In this document: positions 1 through 8,214 of the stretch, one piece after another | Numbering within the stretch: the first letter of the stretch is position 1 | How the letters are laid out: the number at the start of each line of letters is the position of its first letter | Assembly: GCF_028689785.1 (NCBI RefSeq) | Contig: NZ_JAQVCN010000032.1 | Location: forward strand, 1 to 50,425 | Length of the DNA: 50,425 nt | Direction of reading: 5' to 3' | Origin: Zoogloea sp. | GTDB lineage: Bacteria > Pseudomonadota > Gammaproteobacteria > Burkholderiales > Rhodocyclaceae | Program-made: the position numbers and the translations under genes | Notes under the pieces: generated by a model | The model's database searches: none | What the model was told of the DNA's origin: nothing | Seen by the model: only the letters and a program-made list of their open reading frames with translations

Positions 1-107
1 ATCTCCTACGGCTCAATTCGACGGTCAAGGCCGGAATAAAGAACAAGCGCCTGCTCGCCTCCGCTTCCGATGAGTTCCGGGCGGAGGTGCTCGGGTTTAT
101 GACGTAA
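1..107 (+). CDS. 3' end of an unidentified gene (partial)
   Basis: An open frame enters from the left edge (codons in phase with base 3) and stops at TAA 105-107, giving 34 C-terminal residues that are basic and then helical-looking (ending EVLGFMT). The base composition fits coding DNA, but no family can be recognised from so short a tail. The frame could be fortuitous; no other frame on this strand stays open over the same bases. The following 123 bases, up to the next gene, show nothing recognisable. Confidence 0.35.
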   Translation, partial: LLRLNSTVKAGIKNKRLLASASDEFRAEVLGFMT

Positions 108-230
108 CGGTGCGATTGCCCTGCCTGGGTTATGGCCTCAAATACACCGCAGGATTCAAGTTTACCCACTTGGGTATCATTGGCCGGTAACGCCGACACT
201 TAACGTACAACAACCACCCAACCAAGCCCC

Positions 231-809
231 ATGCAGCGCTTTCTCTCTCCCAGCAAATACATTGACTTCGACGATCCCCAGGTTTCAGCCCTCGCACGTG
301 ATCTGGCACGGGGTGCCACCTCCGAGAGTGATCTGGTCAGGCGGTGCTTCGAGTTCGTCCGGGACGAAATCCGTCATAGCGTCGATTTCAAGCTCAACCC
401 GGTCACCTGCAAGGCTTCGGATGTTCTGCGCTACCGGACGGGCTATTGCTATGCCAAGAGCCATCTGCTCGCGGCACTGCTGAGGGCCAATCGTGTTCCG
501 GCTGGTCTCTGCTATCAGCGCCTCTCGGTTGGAGATGGGGGGCCGCCGTATTGCCTCCACGGCTTGAACGCCGTTCATCTCCAGGACCACGGGTGGTACA
601 GGATTGATGCCAGAGGCAACAAGCCCGGAGTCAATGCACGCTTCTGCCCACCGGACGAAGCCCTTGCTTTCTTCATCCACGAAGCGGAGGAGCGCGACTT
701 GCCCGAGATCTGGGCCGAACCCCTGGCTCCGGTCATCGAGGCGCTGGAGCGTCATGAGCGTTACGACGAAGTGCTTGCCAATCTCCCCGATGTCCTGCTC
801 GCCTACTGA
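231..809 (+). CDS. transglutaminase-like cysteine protease-fold protein
   Basis: A 192-residue protein with the bacterial transglutaminase-like fold. The catalytic triad can be placed: Cys73 in GYCYAKSHLL, His110 in the LHGLNAVHL strand (equivalent to the HAWNEVYL motif of the family) and Asp126 in YRIDARGN. There is no signal peptide, so it is probably cytoplasmic. Members of the family act as peptidases, amidases or isopeptide-forming enzymes, and the substrate here cannot be inferred. It is followed 43 bases later by a DUF2127 gene on the same strand, possibly co-transcribed. The fold assignment is firm; the reaction is not known. Confidence 0.8.
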   Translation: MQRFLSPSKYIDFDDPQVSALARDLARGATSESDLVRRCFEFVRDEIRHSVDFKLNPVTCKASDVLRYRTGYCYAKSHLLAALLRANRVPAGLCYQRLSVGDGGPPYCLHGLNAVHLQDHGWYRIDARGNKPGVNARFCPPDEALAFFIHEAEERDLPEIWAEPLAPVIEALERHERYDEVLANLPDVLLAY

Positions 810-852
810 CAAAGGGCAACGCCCACTCCAGGAAGACAGGCAGGACACCGCC

Positions 853-1296
853 ATGAACAGCACGATCAGGTTTGTTGCGCTGTTTGAAGCCCTCAAGGGG
901 CTGGTCGTTCTGCTTGCGGGGACAGGCCTGCTGAGCCTCGCACACCAGGATCTGCACGCACTGGCGCTGTCACTGGTCCAGCATGCCCATCTCAACCCGG
1001 CCGGAAAGTATCCGCAGATCTTTCTCGACGCCGCGAACAACATCCATGAATCCCGCCTGATCCTGCTCGCCTGCGGCGCCCTGGCCTATTCGGCCCTGCG
1101 CTTTGCCGAGGCCTTCGGACTGTATTACCAGCGCGCCTGGGCCGAAGTGCTCGCCGCAGCGAGTGGCGGTATCTACCTGCCCTTCGAGCTGCTGGCCTTC
1201 CTGCGGGAGAGCACCCTCCTCCACGCCACGCTGCTCATCGCCAATGCCGCTGTGGTGTGGGTAATGGTGGTCGCACTGATGCGCAGGCGTGGCTGA
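853..1296 (+). CDS. DUF2127 family membrane protein
   Basis: A 147-residue protein starting at ATG 853 (MNSTIRFVALFEALKG). It has the features of DUF2127: an N-terminal hydrophobic helix containing a FEALKG-type motif, a second hydrophobic block around residues 70-90 that includes the conserved R and E of LRFAEAFGLYYQRAWAEVL, and a final hydrophobic segment ending in an MRRRG basic tail (inner-membrane topology). No function is established for the family. An upstream in-frame ATG at 604 lies inside the previous gene, so the start after that gene was chosen. Confidence 0.8.
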   Translation: MNSTIRFVALFEALKGLVVLLAGTGLLSLAHQDLHALALSLVQHAHLNPAGKYPQIFLDAANNIHESRLILLACGALAYSALRFAEAFGLYYQRAWAEVLAAASGGIYLPFELLAFLRESTLLHATLLIANAAVVWVMVVALMRRRG

Positions 1297-1396
1297 GCCT
1301 TGCACGCCATGTCGTGGTGCTCTCGAATGGCCAGCGTTGTCCTTCGCCTGCGGCTAGTCAGTCGCTCTTTCCCGACCATCACCCCAGGACTCCCTC

Positions 1397-2041
1397 ATGC
1401 GTACCCCCAAGCTCTTGCCCCTGCCTTTCCTGGTCTGGACTGCATTCTTGTCGATGACAGCATTTGCGGGCCAGAGGCCCACATTTGACTGTGCCAAGGC
1501 GCAAGGGGCGGTCGAGAAGGCCGTCTGTGCCGATGCCACCCTTGCCGCCCTGGATGTAAGGCTGGCCGAGGTCTATCAAGCAGCCTACGCCAAGGCACAG
1601 GGCGAGTTTGCCAAGCGTCTGCGGGTCGAGCAGCGCGGATGGGTCAAGGGACGTGATGATTGCTGGAAAGCCAGGGGCGTCGAAACCTGGATCACCGCTA
1701 CCTGGACGGTCAGATCGGTGAGGGAATGCGTCGATGCCCGTTATCGGCTACGCATCTCGGAGTTGCAGTCAGTGTGGCGCCTGATGGAGCCCCGGACGGT
1801 CTCCTACATCTGCCAGGGCAAGCCCGCCAACGAGGTGGTCGCCCACTTTTTCGACACCCAGCCGGCTACCATCCGACTGGAGCGGGGCGACCGGACGATG
1901 ACGCTATGGCACGTAGGTCAGGCTGGCGGCACCTACGAGGGGCAGAATGTGAGCGTGGCGCACGAGGGAGGCAGCCTGAAGGTGAAGTGGTTCAACACCA
2001 ACACCGGCAAGGGCGAGGACTTGCAGTGCGTGGCAAGGTAA
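1397..2041 (+). CDS. LprI-MliC type lysozyme-inhibitor fusion, exported
   Basis: A 214-residue secreted protein with a cleavable signal peptide (hydrophobic core about residues 6-22, cleavage near TAFA-GQRP). Residues ~28-115 carry an LprI/DUF1311 domain with its cysteines (FDCAKAQGAVEKAVCADATLAALD, RDDCW, RECVDARY). Residues ~130-214 resemble MliC, the membrane-bound c-type lysozyme inhibitor fold, with a YICQGK start and a terminal LQCVAR cysteine that would close the barrel disulfide. The expected role is periplasmic protection of peptidoglycan from lysozyme. There is no lipobox, so it is probably soluble in the periplasm. The gene stands alone. Confidence 0.8.
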   Translation: MRTPKLLPLPFLVWTAFLSMTAFAGQRPTFDCAKAQGAVEKAVCADATLAALDVRLAEVYQAAYAKAQGEFAKRLRVEQRGWVKGRDDCWKARGVETWITATWTVRSVRECVDARYRLRISELQSVWRLMEPRTVSYICQGKPANEVVAHFFDTQPATIRLERGDRTMTLWHVGQAGGTYEGQNVSVAHEGGSLKVKWFNTNTGKGEDLQCVAR

Positions 2042-2144
2042 ATCACGAGGCCGGGGCTGACTGCCGCAATTCGTCGTTACTTCGCGAACCAACACCAAGC
2101 CCTGCATCACGGGCTGCAGCCAGCAAAAAACACCTTCCAAAAAG

Positions 2145-2624
2145 CTAATTGGGCTCGGTCGGACACTTCCAGCCAGCAATCCAGCGTCGCAACTCTTCGA
2201 CACTCACTTTTGGGGCGGCCTGCACACAGAGGCATACGCGCCCGGACTCCAGCAGACCCAGGGCAGCCCAGGAGCCTGCCTCAAGTTTGCGAGCTTCCAC
2301 CCCCGGAAGACGGACGGTGGCGATCTGCCCCGCGTTGTGCGCCCCCTGCTGATCAAAGATGACGCTGACGTCCGTCGCTTCGGGCAGCGCATTGGCCATT
2401 GAGGGCGAGGCGAGGATGCCAAAAAAACCTTTTGAAGCCGGTTTGATGGATTGCACTTTAACAAGTGCAGCCATATCACTGGCCCTGCCAGCAGGCCACT
2501 CCCATTTCAGTTCCAGATTACTGGATGCCATACAAGCACCTCCAACTAAAGCAAATACCACCACACCATTGCGTGGCCTGGCGATGGCAGAACAAGTTCT
2601 CAAGAACCGGCTCGGCAGGTTCAT
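2145..2624 (-). CDS. small exported protein, partner of the papain-like gene
   Basis: A 159-residue protein of no family I recognise. It begins with a basic stretch and a hydrophobic core (VVVFALVGGACMASS, ~residues 20-35) that reads as a Sec signal; the Cys is not in a good lipobox, so lipidation is uncertain. The mature part has paired cysteines (VCLCVQ, WKC) near the end. Its ATG overlaps the TGA of the upstream gene by the ATGA arrangement, which implies translational coupling. A tightly coupled exported partner of a papain-like protein could be an immunity or accessory protein; this is inference only. Confidence 0.65.
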   Translation of the reverse strand: MNLPSRFLRTCSAIARPRNGVVVFALVGGACMASSNLELKWEWPAGRASDMAALVKVQSIKPASKGFFGILASPSMANALPEATDVSVIFDQQGAHNAGQIATVRLPGVEARKLEAGSWAALGLLESGRVCLCVQAAPKVSVEELRRWIAGWKCPTEPN

Positions 2625-3253
2625 GGCGCAACCGGCTCAACGGTCAGCATATAGCCGGACCCGAAGCTGGAAAATCCGATATACCCCGACGCAACGGAGA
2701 GTTTCCCGCGCTTCTCCACACACAACTGTTTGTAAAGATTGTTCGGCGTATCCAGCCCGGGGATTCCCGCACTCAGAATGCCCGCCTTGCGAAAGGCCTG
2801 CGAGGCATGTGTCGAACAGTTCCACCCCAGAAGCTGGAAACTGCCGGGGTCTTTGGTCATGTCCTGCCATGCGCCATCAAACAAGGCCGCCTCTGCCGCC
2901 GAGACCTGAACAAGGAGCACCGTGGAGACCGTCTTGGTGGCCCTGGCCACCGCAAGATCCACATAGTTGGCGCGGTTTCGCGCCAGCCCGGCCTGGTCAT
3001 ACACCACGCCTGTCATACCCATGCCGGAAGAATTCGAGAAGCTGGCGCTCGATCTGCTTGACGCCCCTATCCCGGAGGAGCCACCACCGGAGCTGCCGGT
3101 ATTTCCGGCGCCAAAGAAACCCACTGGCGCCCCGGTGGAAAGAATGCAATCCGCATGTTGCGCAAACACGCTCGGGTCGTCTTCGTGGGACGATTTCCCC
3201 CGAACAATGAGACCCACGCGATCGCCTCCGGCGAAGACCACGTTGAGAGCCAT
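2621..3253 (-). CDS. putative permuted papain-like (LRAT/NlpC-P60 type) protein
   Basis: A 210-residue protein whose order of candidate catalytic residues fits a circularly permuted papain fold: His33 in AQHADCILSTG comes first and Cys146 in LGWNCSTHASQAF comes later, as in LRAT and permuted NlpC/P60 enzymes. A Gly/Ser-rich linker spans residues ~46-78. The LDTPNNLYKQL segment after the Cys is of a kind also seen in such enzymes. No signal peptide is visible. Such folds cleave peptidoglycan or lipid amide bonds, and some are interbacterial effectors. The ATGA overlap with the exported protein downstream is consistent with an effector and its partner, but no secretion genes lie nearby. Confidence 0.55.
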   Translation of the reverse strand: MALNVVFAGGDRVGLIVRGKSSHEDDPSVFAQHADCILSTGAPVGFFGAGNTGSSGGGSSGIGASSRSSASFSNSSGMGMTGVVYDQAGLARNRANYVDLAVARATKTVSTVLLVQVSAAEAALFDGAWQDMTKDPGSFQLLGWNCSTHASQAFRKAGILSAGIPGLDTPNNLYKQLCVEKRGKLSVASGYIGFSSFGSGYMLTVEPVAP

Positions 3254-3712
3254 TTCTTTCTTCCTTTACGAAAAAAAATGATCGGGCGATCAATGCCTCA
3301 TTGATCTTCGGACACGACGCACAATAGGGCTCGAAACAGGTTTCAGGACTCCGCTTGTTGCTGGCCCAGCCCAGGCCCGCGGTTCTCGATGCGTTCCCGC
3401 CGGCACAGCGTCACCGTCTGCGCCCATCTGCAGCTGAAAGCCGGCCTCAGCTACGCAAGACAGCGCCTGGAAAAGGCGGGAATCATCGATGAAACGTCCT
3501 CGTTGGCTTGCAGAATGATGACCCCGGCCCCGGATGGGTCCATCTTTCTGACAAGGGGCATATTCAAATGCTGCCGCTGATTTTGCAACATCATTTTTCA
3601 GATCCATCCCCTTGTATGCCCCTCCAAACCGACCCTTGTCAGCCCCGCCGACGGCCAACTAAGATTCATACGCCCTTGGCGGGCCGTCCTCCACACTCCC
3701 GGTAAGCCCTCG
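3254..3712. other. intergenic region between divergent genes
   Basis: 459 bases between the divergently oriented papain-like gene and the TPR/SLOG gene. Short open frames occur on both strands (for example 122 codons on the minus strand at 3290-3658), but none has a convincing ribosome site or a recognisable product. I see no clear promoter consensus. It may hold degraded coding sequence. Confidence 0.4.
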
Positions 3713-5698
3713 ATGAAACTCCACGCCTTCGTGGCCATGCCCTTCGGCACCAAGCCGAATGACAAGGGCGAGCAGATCGACTTCAACCGCATCTATGATG
3801 AACTGATCAAGCCGGCCCTGGAGGATGCCGGGTTGGAGGTGTTGCGGGCCGACGAGGAGCAACGGGCTGGGGACATCCGCCTGGACATGTTCCAGGAGTT
3901 GCTGATGGCCGACCTGGTGGTGGCCGATCTGAGCATCGACAATCCCAACGTGTGGTACGAGCTGGGCGTGCGCCATGCCCTGCGCGCCCACGGGGTGATC
4001 CTCGTCCAGGGGCCGCGCGGCAACAAGCCCTTCGACATCTACACCGACCGGATGCTGACCTACCACCTCAAGGGCGGCGCGCCTGACCCAGCCCATCTGG
4101 TCGACGACCGCAAGGCCATCGCCGACATGACCATCGCCACCCTCGCCGCCTGGCACGAAGGCCCGCTCAGCCCGGTGTATGCCCTGCTCCCCAACCTGCA
4201 GGAGCCCGACTGGAAGAGCCTGCGCATTGGCGCCGTGCGGGAGTACTGGCAACGTCACGATGCCTGGGCTGCGCTCATCGAACGAGCCTGCAAGGCCGGC
4301 CGACCCGAGGATGTGCTGGTGTTAGCCGACGAGGCGCCCGTCACCGCCCTGCGGGTCGCGGCCCGGCTCAAAGCTGGCACCGCCCTGCTCAAGGGCCAGC
4401 ACTACAACTACGCCCTGGAGCAGTTCGAACTGGCGCTCAGCTTCGACCCTGCCAACCCGGAGGCCGCCCGCCAACGCGGCATCTGCCTGCAACGCCTGAA
4501 GCGGACGGACGAGGCCCGCGAGGTCTACAACGCCATCCTGGCCAAACGCCCCGGCGACGTGGAAGCCCTGTCTCTCCTCGCCCGCCTCGACAAGGACGCG
4601 TGGACAGACGCCTGGAACCGCCCGGAGCACAGCCCGGCAAAGAAGCGTGAAGACGCAGCCTACGAGGAAGGCTTGCTGAAGGCCGCCATCACCGGCTACA
4701 CCCGCGCCTTCCGTACCGCACCGGGCCACTACTACTCGGGCATCAATGCGGTCACCCTGATGCATCTCCACCACCACCTCACTGGCAAGGACAGCTTCAA
4801 CGCCGAGACCCATGCCATGGCCGGCGGCGTGGGCTGGGCGGCCACCTGCGAGCAGGCACCGGCCCAACGCTTCTGGGCTGCGGCCACCCTGGGCGATCTG
4901 GCCGTGCTCAATGGAAGCGCCGCCGAAGTGACGGCCGCCTACCAGGCCGCTATCGCCCTGGCCGACAAGAACTGGTTTGCCCTGGATGCCTGCCTGGCCC
5001 AGCTCCGGCTACTGGCCAGCCTGGGCTTTCGGCCTGACGAGGTAGGTGCCGGCATCACCACCTTCGAGCGCGCGCTTACCCGGCTTGAGCCTCCCACCGA
5101 AAAGGGCTGGCAACCGCGCAAGGTGTTTCTGTTCTCCGGGCACATGATCGACGCACCCGGCCGCCCCACACCACGCTTCCCGGCCGACAAGGAGCCCATT
5201 GCCGCCCGGGCCATCGCCGACACCCTGGCCAGACTTGGCGCGGGCAAGGACGATCTGGCCATCACCCAGGGCGCATCGGGTGGCGACCTGCTTTTTGCCG
5301 AGGCCTGCATCGCCCTGGGCATGCACGTGCAGCTTCTGCTACCCCTGCCCGAGGCCGACTTCATTGAACAATCCATCCTCCCGGCCACCAATGGCGATGC
5401 CTGGCGCGAACGCTACCTTGCAGTCCGCGACCACGCCCTCACCCTGCCCAATCGGGTCATGCCGGAAGTCCTTGGCCCCTTGCCCAAAGACGCGTCTGGC
5501 AAACCAATGAGCCCTTTCGAGCGCTGCAACCACTGGCTGCTGCACAGCACCCTGTCCCTGGGCATCAAGCGCGGCTACATGATCTGCCTGTGGAACGGCA
5601 GTGGCGGTGATGGCCCCGGCGGCACCGAACACATGGTTCGTGATGTAAAGACACGCACAGGCCAAGTGGTCTGGCTGGACACCCGCAAGCTCTGGTAG
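3713..5698 (+). CDS. deoxyribosyltransferase-like / TPR / SLOG-like multidomain protein
   Basis: A 661-residue cytoplasmic protein with three parts. Residues ~1-150 form a nucleoside 2-deoxyribosyltransferase-like (TIR-related) domain: FVAMPFG at 6-12, then DLVVADLSIDNPNVWYELG with Asp72 and Glu83. Residues ~215-430 are TPR-like helices (ALEQFELALSFDPANPEAARQRG), of the type linked to TRAFs-binding domains. Residues ~468-661 form a Rossmann SLOG-like domain (KVFLFSGHMID, then ITQGASGGDLLFAEA at 517-531). These modules process or sense nucleotides such as NAD derivatives in conflict and signalling systems. No partner gene adjoins it. The architecture is clear by eye; activity is inferred. Confidence 0.7.
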   Translation: MKLHAFVAMPFGTKPNDKGEQIDFNRIYDELIKPALEDAGLEVLRADEEQRAGDIRLDMFQELLMADLVVADLSIDNPNVWYELGVRHALRAHGVILVQGPRGNKPFDIYTDRMLTYHLKGGAPDPAHLVDDRKAIADMTIATLAAWHEGPLSPVYALLPNLQEPDWKSLRIGAVREYWQRHDAWAALIERACKAGRPEDVLVLADEAPVTALRVAARLKAGTALLKGQHYNYALEQFELALSFDPANPEAARQRGICLQRLKRTDEAREVYNAILAKRPGDVEALSLLARLDKDAWTDAWNRPEHSPAKKREDAAYEEGLLKAAITGYTRAFRTAPGHYYSGINAVTLMHLHHHLTGKDSFNAETHAMAGGVGWAATCEQAPAQRFWAAATLGDLAVLNGSAAEVTAAYQAAIALADKNWFALDACLAQLRLLASLGFRPDEVGAGITTFERALTRLEPPTEKGWQPRKVFLFSGHMIDAPGRPTPRFPADKEPIAARAIADTLARLGAGKDDLAITQGASGGDLLFAEACIALGMHVQLLLPLPEADFIEQSILPATNGDAWRERYLAVRDHALTLPNRVMPEVLGPLPKDASGKPMSPFERCNHWLLHSTLSLGIKRGYMICLWNGSGGDGPGGTEHMVRDVKTRTGQVVWLDTRKLW

Positions 5699-5835
5699 GC
5701 CTTTTCTGCACAGAAACCCACCATACCCACCCTCGCGAGGCACACCAAGGCCACCAACACGCAGGCCTTAGAGTCGGCAGACTTCATCAAGAGACTCAGG
5801 AAGCGGGGATGGCCGGCACGGCCTCTGAATGGAAA

Positions 5836-5857
5836 CGGCCCCCTCGAAAGGGGGCCG
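5836..5857 (-). terminator. rho-independent-like terminator of the PQQ dehydrogenase gene
   Basis: A perfect 9-bp stem (CGGCCCCCT / AGGGGGCCG) with a CGAA loop lies 77 bases past the dehydrogenase stop. Read on the minus strand it is followed by a short TTTCC tract. The 235-base gap also serves the end of the convergent TPR/SLOG gene. Confidence 0.7.
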
Positions 5858-5933
5858 CTCATCCGCAGCAACAAAGCCACGGAGACCTCAGCCGGCACAG
5901 CCCGGAAAATCGGACTGTGCCCGGCAAACGCAA

Positions 5934-7700
5934 TTACTTGCTGTTGTGCAGCTTGAACACCCACACGGAACCGCCCTGCTCCAGGTAGTTCACGCGACGG
6001 GCCACGTCGCCGCCCCACAGGGGAACAGCACCACCCCAGCCGGACACCACGGCCACGTACTGCTCGCCGCCTTCCATCCAGGTAACCGGGGGAGCCACCA
6101 CGCCGGTGCCGGTCTGGAAGGACCAGACTTCCTTGCCGGTCTTGGCGTCCAGCGCCTTCAGGTAGCCCTCGGGGGTACCGTAGAAGGTCAGGTTGCCGCC
6201 GGTGGTCAGGACACCGCCCCACAGGGGAGCGAAGTTCTTGTTTTCCCAGACGATCTTGCCGGTGGTCGGATCCACGGCGCGCAGGGCGCCGATGTAGTCG
6301 TCGTGCAGGGCCTTGATGGTGAAGCCGGCGCCCAGGTAAGCGGCACCGCGCTTGTAGGAGACGGGCTCGTTCCAGATGTCCATGCCCCACTCGTTGGCCG
6401 GCACGTAGAACAGGCCGGTCTGCGGGTTGTAGGCGATCTGCTGCTGGTTCTTGCCGCCCAGGAAGGACGGTGCGGCGAAGACGTTCTTGCCCTTCTTGCC
6501 ATCGGCGCTGCCGGACGGGTCGCCCGGACGGTTCTCATCGACGTAGATGGGACGGCCGGTGGTCATGTCGAAACCCTTGGCCCAGGTGATGTCCTTGACG
6601 AAGGGGAAGATGTTCAGCGGCTTGCCGTTGGTACGGTCGAGCACGAAGAAGAAGCCGTTACGGTCAGCCTTGCCGCCCGCCTTGATGATCTTGCCGGTCT
6701 TCGGGTCCTTGTAGTCGAAGGACACGAATTCGTTCACACCGTCAAAGTCCCAGCCGTCGTGGGGGGTGGTCTGGTAGTGCCAGACGATCTTGCCGGTATC
6801 CGGGTCGATGGCCACAGTGGCGGAGGAGAACAGGTTGTCGCCAGGGCGCAGGTGGCTGTTCCAGGGAGCGGGGTTGCCGGTGCCGGCAAAGACCAGGTTG
6901 GTGTCGGGATCGTAGGTGGCGCCGTTCCAGGTGGCCGCGCCGCCGGTCTTCCAGAGGTCGCCGGTCCAGGTGGCGTTGAGGGTGCCGGAGATGCCGTTCT
7001 CGACCTTCTCGCCATTCACCCACTTGTAGCCCATGTGGCCTTCAACGGTCGGACGCACCCACACCATCTTGCCGGTCTTGGCATCGCGGGCTTCCATGCG
7101 GCCCTGCACGCCGAACTCGCCACCGGACACGCCGGTAATGACCAGGCCCTTGACGATCAGCGGAGCCGCCGTGGCAGAGTAGCCGGCAGCGTAGTCGTCG
7201 ATCTTCTCCTTCCACACCACCTTGCCGGTGTCCTTGTTCAGGGCCACGAGCTGGGCGTCGAGGGTGGCGAAGATCACCAGGTCGCCATACAGGGCGGCGC
7301 CGCGGTTGACCACGTCACAGCAGGGCATGATGCCCTCGGGCAGGCGGTGTTCGTACTTCCACAACTTCTTGCCGGTCTTGGCGTCCAGGGCAAAGATGCG
7401 GCTGTAGGAAGCCGTCACGAACATCTTGCCGTCATGGATCAGCGGCTGGGATTCCTGACCACGCTGCTTCTCACCACCAAAGGAGAAGGACCACACCGGA
7501 ACCAGGTTCTTGACGGTCTTGACGTTGACCTTGTCCAGCGGGCTGAAGCGCTGACCTTGCTGACCAAGGCCGAAGTGGGTGACGTCGCCGGTGGTCTTGG
7601 CGTCGTTGGCAATGTCAGCATCCGTAACTTCCTTGGCGTGGACCGAACCGGCCACCATCACGGCTGCCGCGATCAGGCTCAACGCAAACGGTTTTTTCAT
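5934..7700 (-). CDS. exaA: PQQ-dependent alcohol dehydrogenase, ExaA/PedH type
   Basis: A 588-residue periplasmic quinoprotein that oxidises primary alcohols such as ethanol and passes electrons to a cytochrome. Start ATG 7700 ([22 protein letters not shown], signal peptide) is preceded by AAAGGAG; an upstream in-frame ATG at 7721 lacks such a site. It has the eight-bladed propeller repeats ([23 protein letters not shown] and others), the vicinal disulfide Cys127-Cys128 and probable metal ligands Glu195, Asn276 and Asp318. Asp320, two residues after the catalytic Asp (WDFDGVNE), is the hallmark of lanthanide-using members such as PedH; calcium enzymes have Ala or Ser there. No cytochrome gene adjoins it. 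It is transcribed from a sigma-54 promoter. Confidence 0.93.
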   Translation of the reverse strand: MKKPFALSLIAAAVMVAGSVHAKEVTDADIANDAKTTGDVTHFGLGQQGQRFSPLDKVNVKTVKNLVPVWSFSFGGEKQRGQESQPLIHDGKMFVTASYSRIFALDAKTGKKLWKYEHRLPEGIMPCCDVVNRGAALYGDLVIFATLDAQLVALNKDTGKVVWKEKIDDYAAGYSATAAPLIVKGLVITGVSGGEFGVQGRMEARDAKTGKMVWVRPTVEGHMGYKWVNGEKVENGISGTLNATWTGDLWKTGGAATWNGATYDPDTNLVFAGTGNPAPWNSHLRPGDNLFSSATVAIDPDTGKIVWHYQTTPHDGWDFDGVNEFVSFDYKDPKTGKIIKAGGKADRNGFFFVLDRTNGKPLNIFPFVKDITWAKGFDMTTGRPIYVDENRPGDPSGSADGKKGKNVFAAPSFLGGKNQQQIAYNPQTGLFYVPANEWGMDIWNEPVSYKRGAAYLGAGFTIKALHDDYIGALRAVDPTTGKIVWENKNFAPLWGGVLTTGGNLTFYGTPEGYLKALDAKTGKEVWSFQTGTGVVAPPVTWMEGGEQYVAVVSGWGGAVPLWGGDVARRVNYLEQGGSVWVFKLHNSK

Positions 7701-7806
7701 TGTTTTGCTCCTTTGGATCATTGAATGTCTCCTTCGAGAAGGTGCTTAAGCGCAACCTGGGGCGACCACCTCCCGGCCCAACCAGGTCGTGCAGCGCTTT
7801 CCATGC

Positions 7807-7821
7807 GCAAGAGCTGTGCCA
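7807..7821 (-). promoter_or_regulatory. sigma-54 promoter of the PQQ dehydrogenase gene
   Basis: On the minus strand this reads TGGCACAGCTCTTGC, a complete match to the -24 (TGGCAC) and -12 (TTGC) consensus with the correct spacing. It predicts a start near 7795 and a leader of about 95 bases. The identical 15 bases occur on the other strand at 8141-8155. Confidence 0.88.
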
Positions 7822-7854
7822 AGGACTCGGCGCCGCGCCGGAAAATAGATCGGC

Positions 7855-7883
7855 CGGGAAAAATTCCCGATAGAAAACGGGAA
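7855..7883. repeat. palindrome CGGGAA-AAA-TTCCCG plus a third half-site
   Basis: CGGGAA at 7855-7860 and TTCCCG at 7864-7869 form an inverted repeat, and a second CGGGAA follows at 7878-7883. It lies 34 bases beyond the -24 element of the dehydrogenase promoter. It is a possible site for a regulator or bending protein; no regulator can be named. Confidence 0.45.
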
Positions 7884-7971
7884 GTTGGCTCTGGCTGAAA
7901 ACACGTTCGAATGGGAAAAATGCAGCCAATCTGGGCTATTCCGCCCAGCTTCTGCTTCATTCCACACCAAC

Positions 7972-7988
7972 TGCTCCAAGCTGGAGCA
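7972..7988. promoter_or_regulatory. central palindrome, candidate enhancer for the divergent sigma-54 promoters
   Basis: TGCTCCA-AGC-TGGAGCA, a perfect 7-3-7 inverted repeat centred at 7980. The midpoint between the two identical sigma-54 promoters is 7981, so it is about 185 bases upstream of both predicted starts. That is a normal distance for an enhancer-binding protein acting on both sides. No such activator gene is in the window. Confidence 0.55.
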
Positions 7989-8006
7989 CCCCGAAGCAGA
8001 ACAGGC

Positions 8007-8035
8007 GCGACAGCTGTACCACTTGCGACAGATGT
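8007..8035. repeat. direct repeat GCGACAGcTGT / GCGACAGaTGT
   Basis: Two 11-base near-identical copies at 8007-8017 and 8025-8035, 18 bases apart, on the side of the central palindrome nearer the SoxYZ-like operon. They may be additional regulator half-sites (for example for the response regulator encoded in the operon). This rests only on position and repetition. Confidence 0.4.
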
Positions 8036-8140
8036 CCGCAGCACAGAACAAGCGAGCCCGTGGCTCTCCGGTCCACGCAAACCCTTGCCCCCCGTGCCGA
8101 AGACCGTTTCCGGCTGACGGGCCGCCGACCTTTCGGGCCA

Positions 8141-8155
8141 TGGCACAGCTCTTGC
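8141..8155 (+). promoter_or_regulatory. sigma-54 promoter of the quinoprotein relay operon
   Basis: TGGCACAGCTCTTGC, followed by A: a complete -24/-12 match. The predicted start is near 8167, 48 bases before the first ATG (8215), which has an AGGAGA ribosome site. It is identical in all 15 bases to the promoter of the divergent dehydrogenase gene, which argues that both units are switched by the same activator. Confidence 0.9.
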
Positions 8156-8214
8156 AGCACCTTTCGCAGCAAACAGAGCGCGCCGCCACCGGCAGGCCGC
8201 CGTCAGGAGACAGA

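Noticed and set aside
304-318. Palindrome TGGCACGGGGTGCCA, with a sigma-54-like -24 box
   Set aside because: It lies inside the transglutaminase-like gene and has no TTGC at the -12 position; best explained by codon content.
3290-3658. Minus-strand frame of 122 codons, and a 36-codon frame at 3451-3561 in another phase
   Set aside because: Both read as plausible short peptides but neither has a ribosome site or family match; they cannot both be real, and I could not choose between them.
5829-7724. Plus-strand open frame of 631 codons opposite the PQQ dehydrogenase
   Set aside because: It is a shadow of the high-GC coding strand: the minus-strand frame has a signal peptide, family motifs and a ribosome site, while this product is repetitive Gly/Val/His-rich with no recognisable domain.
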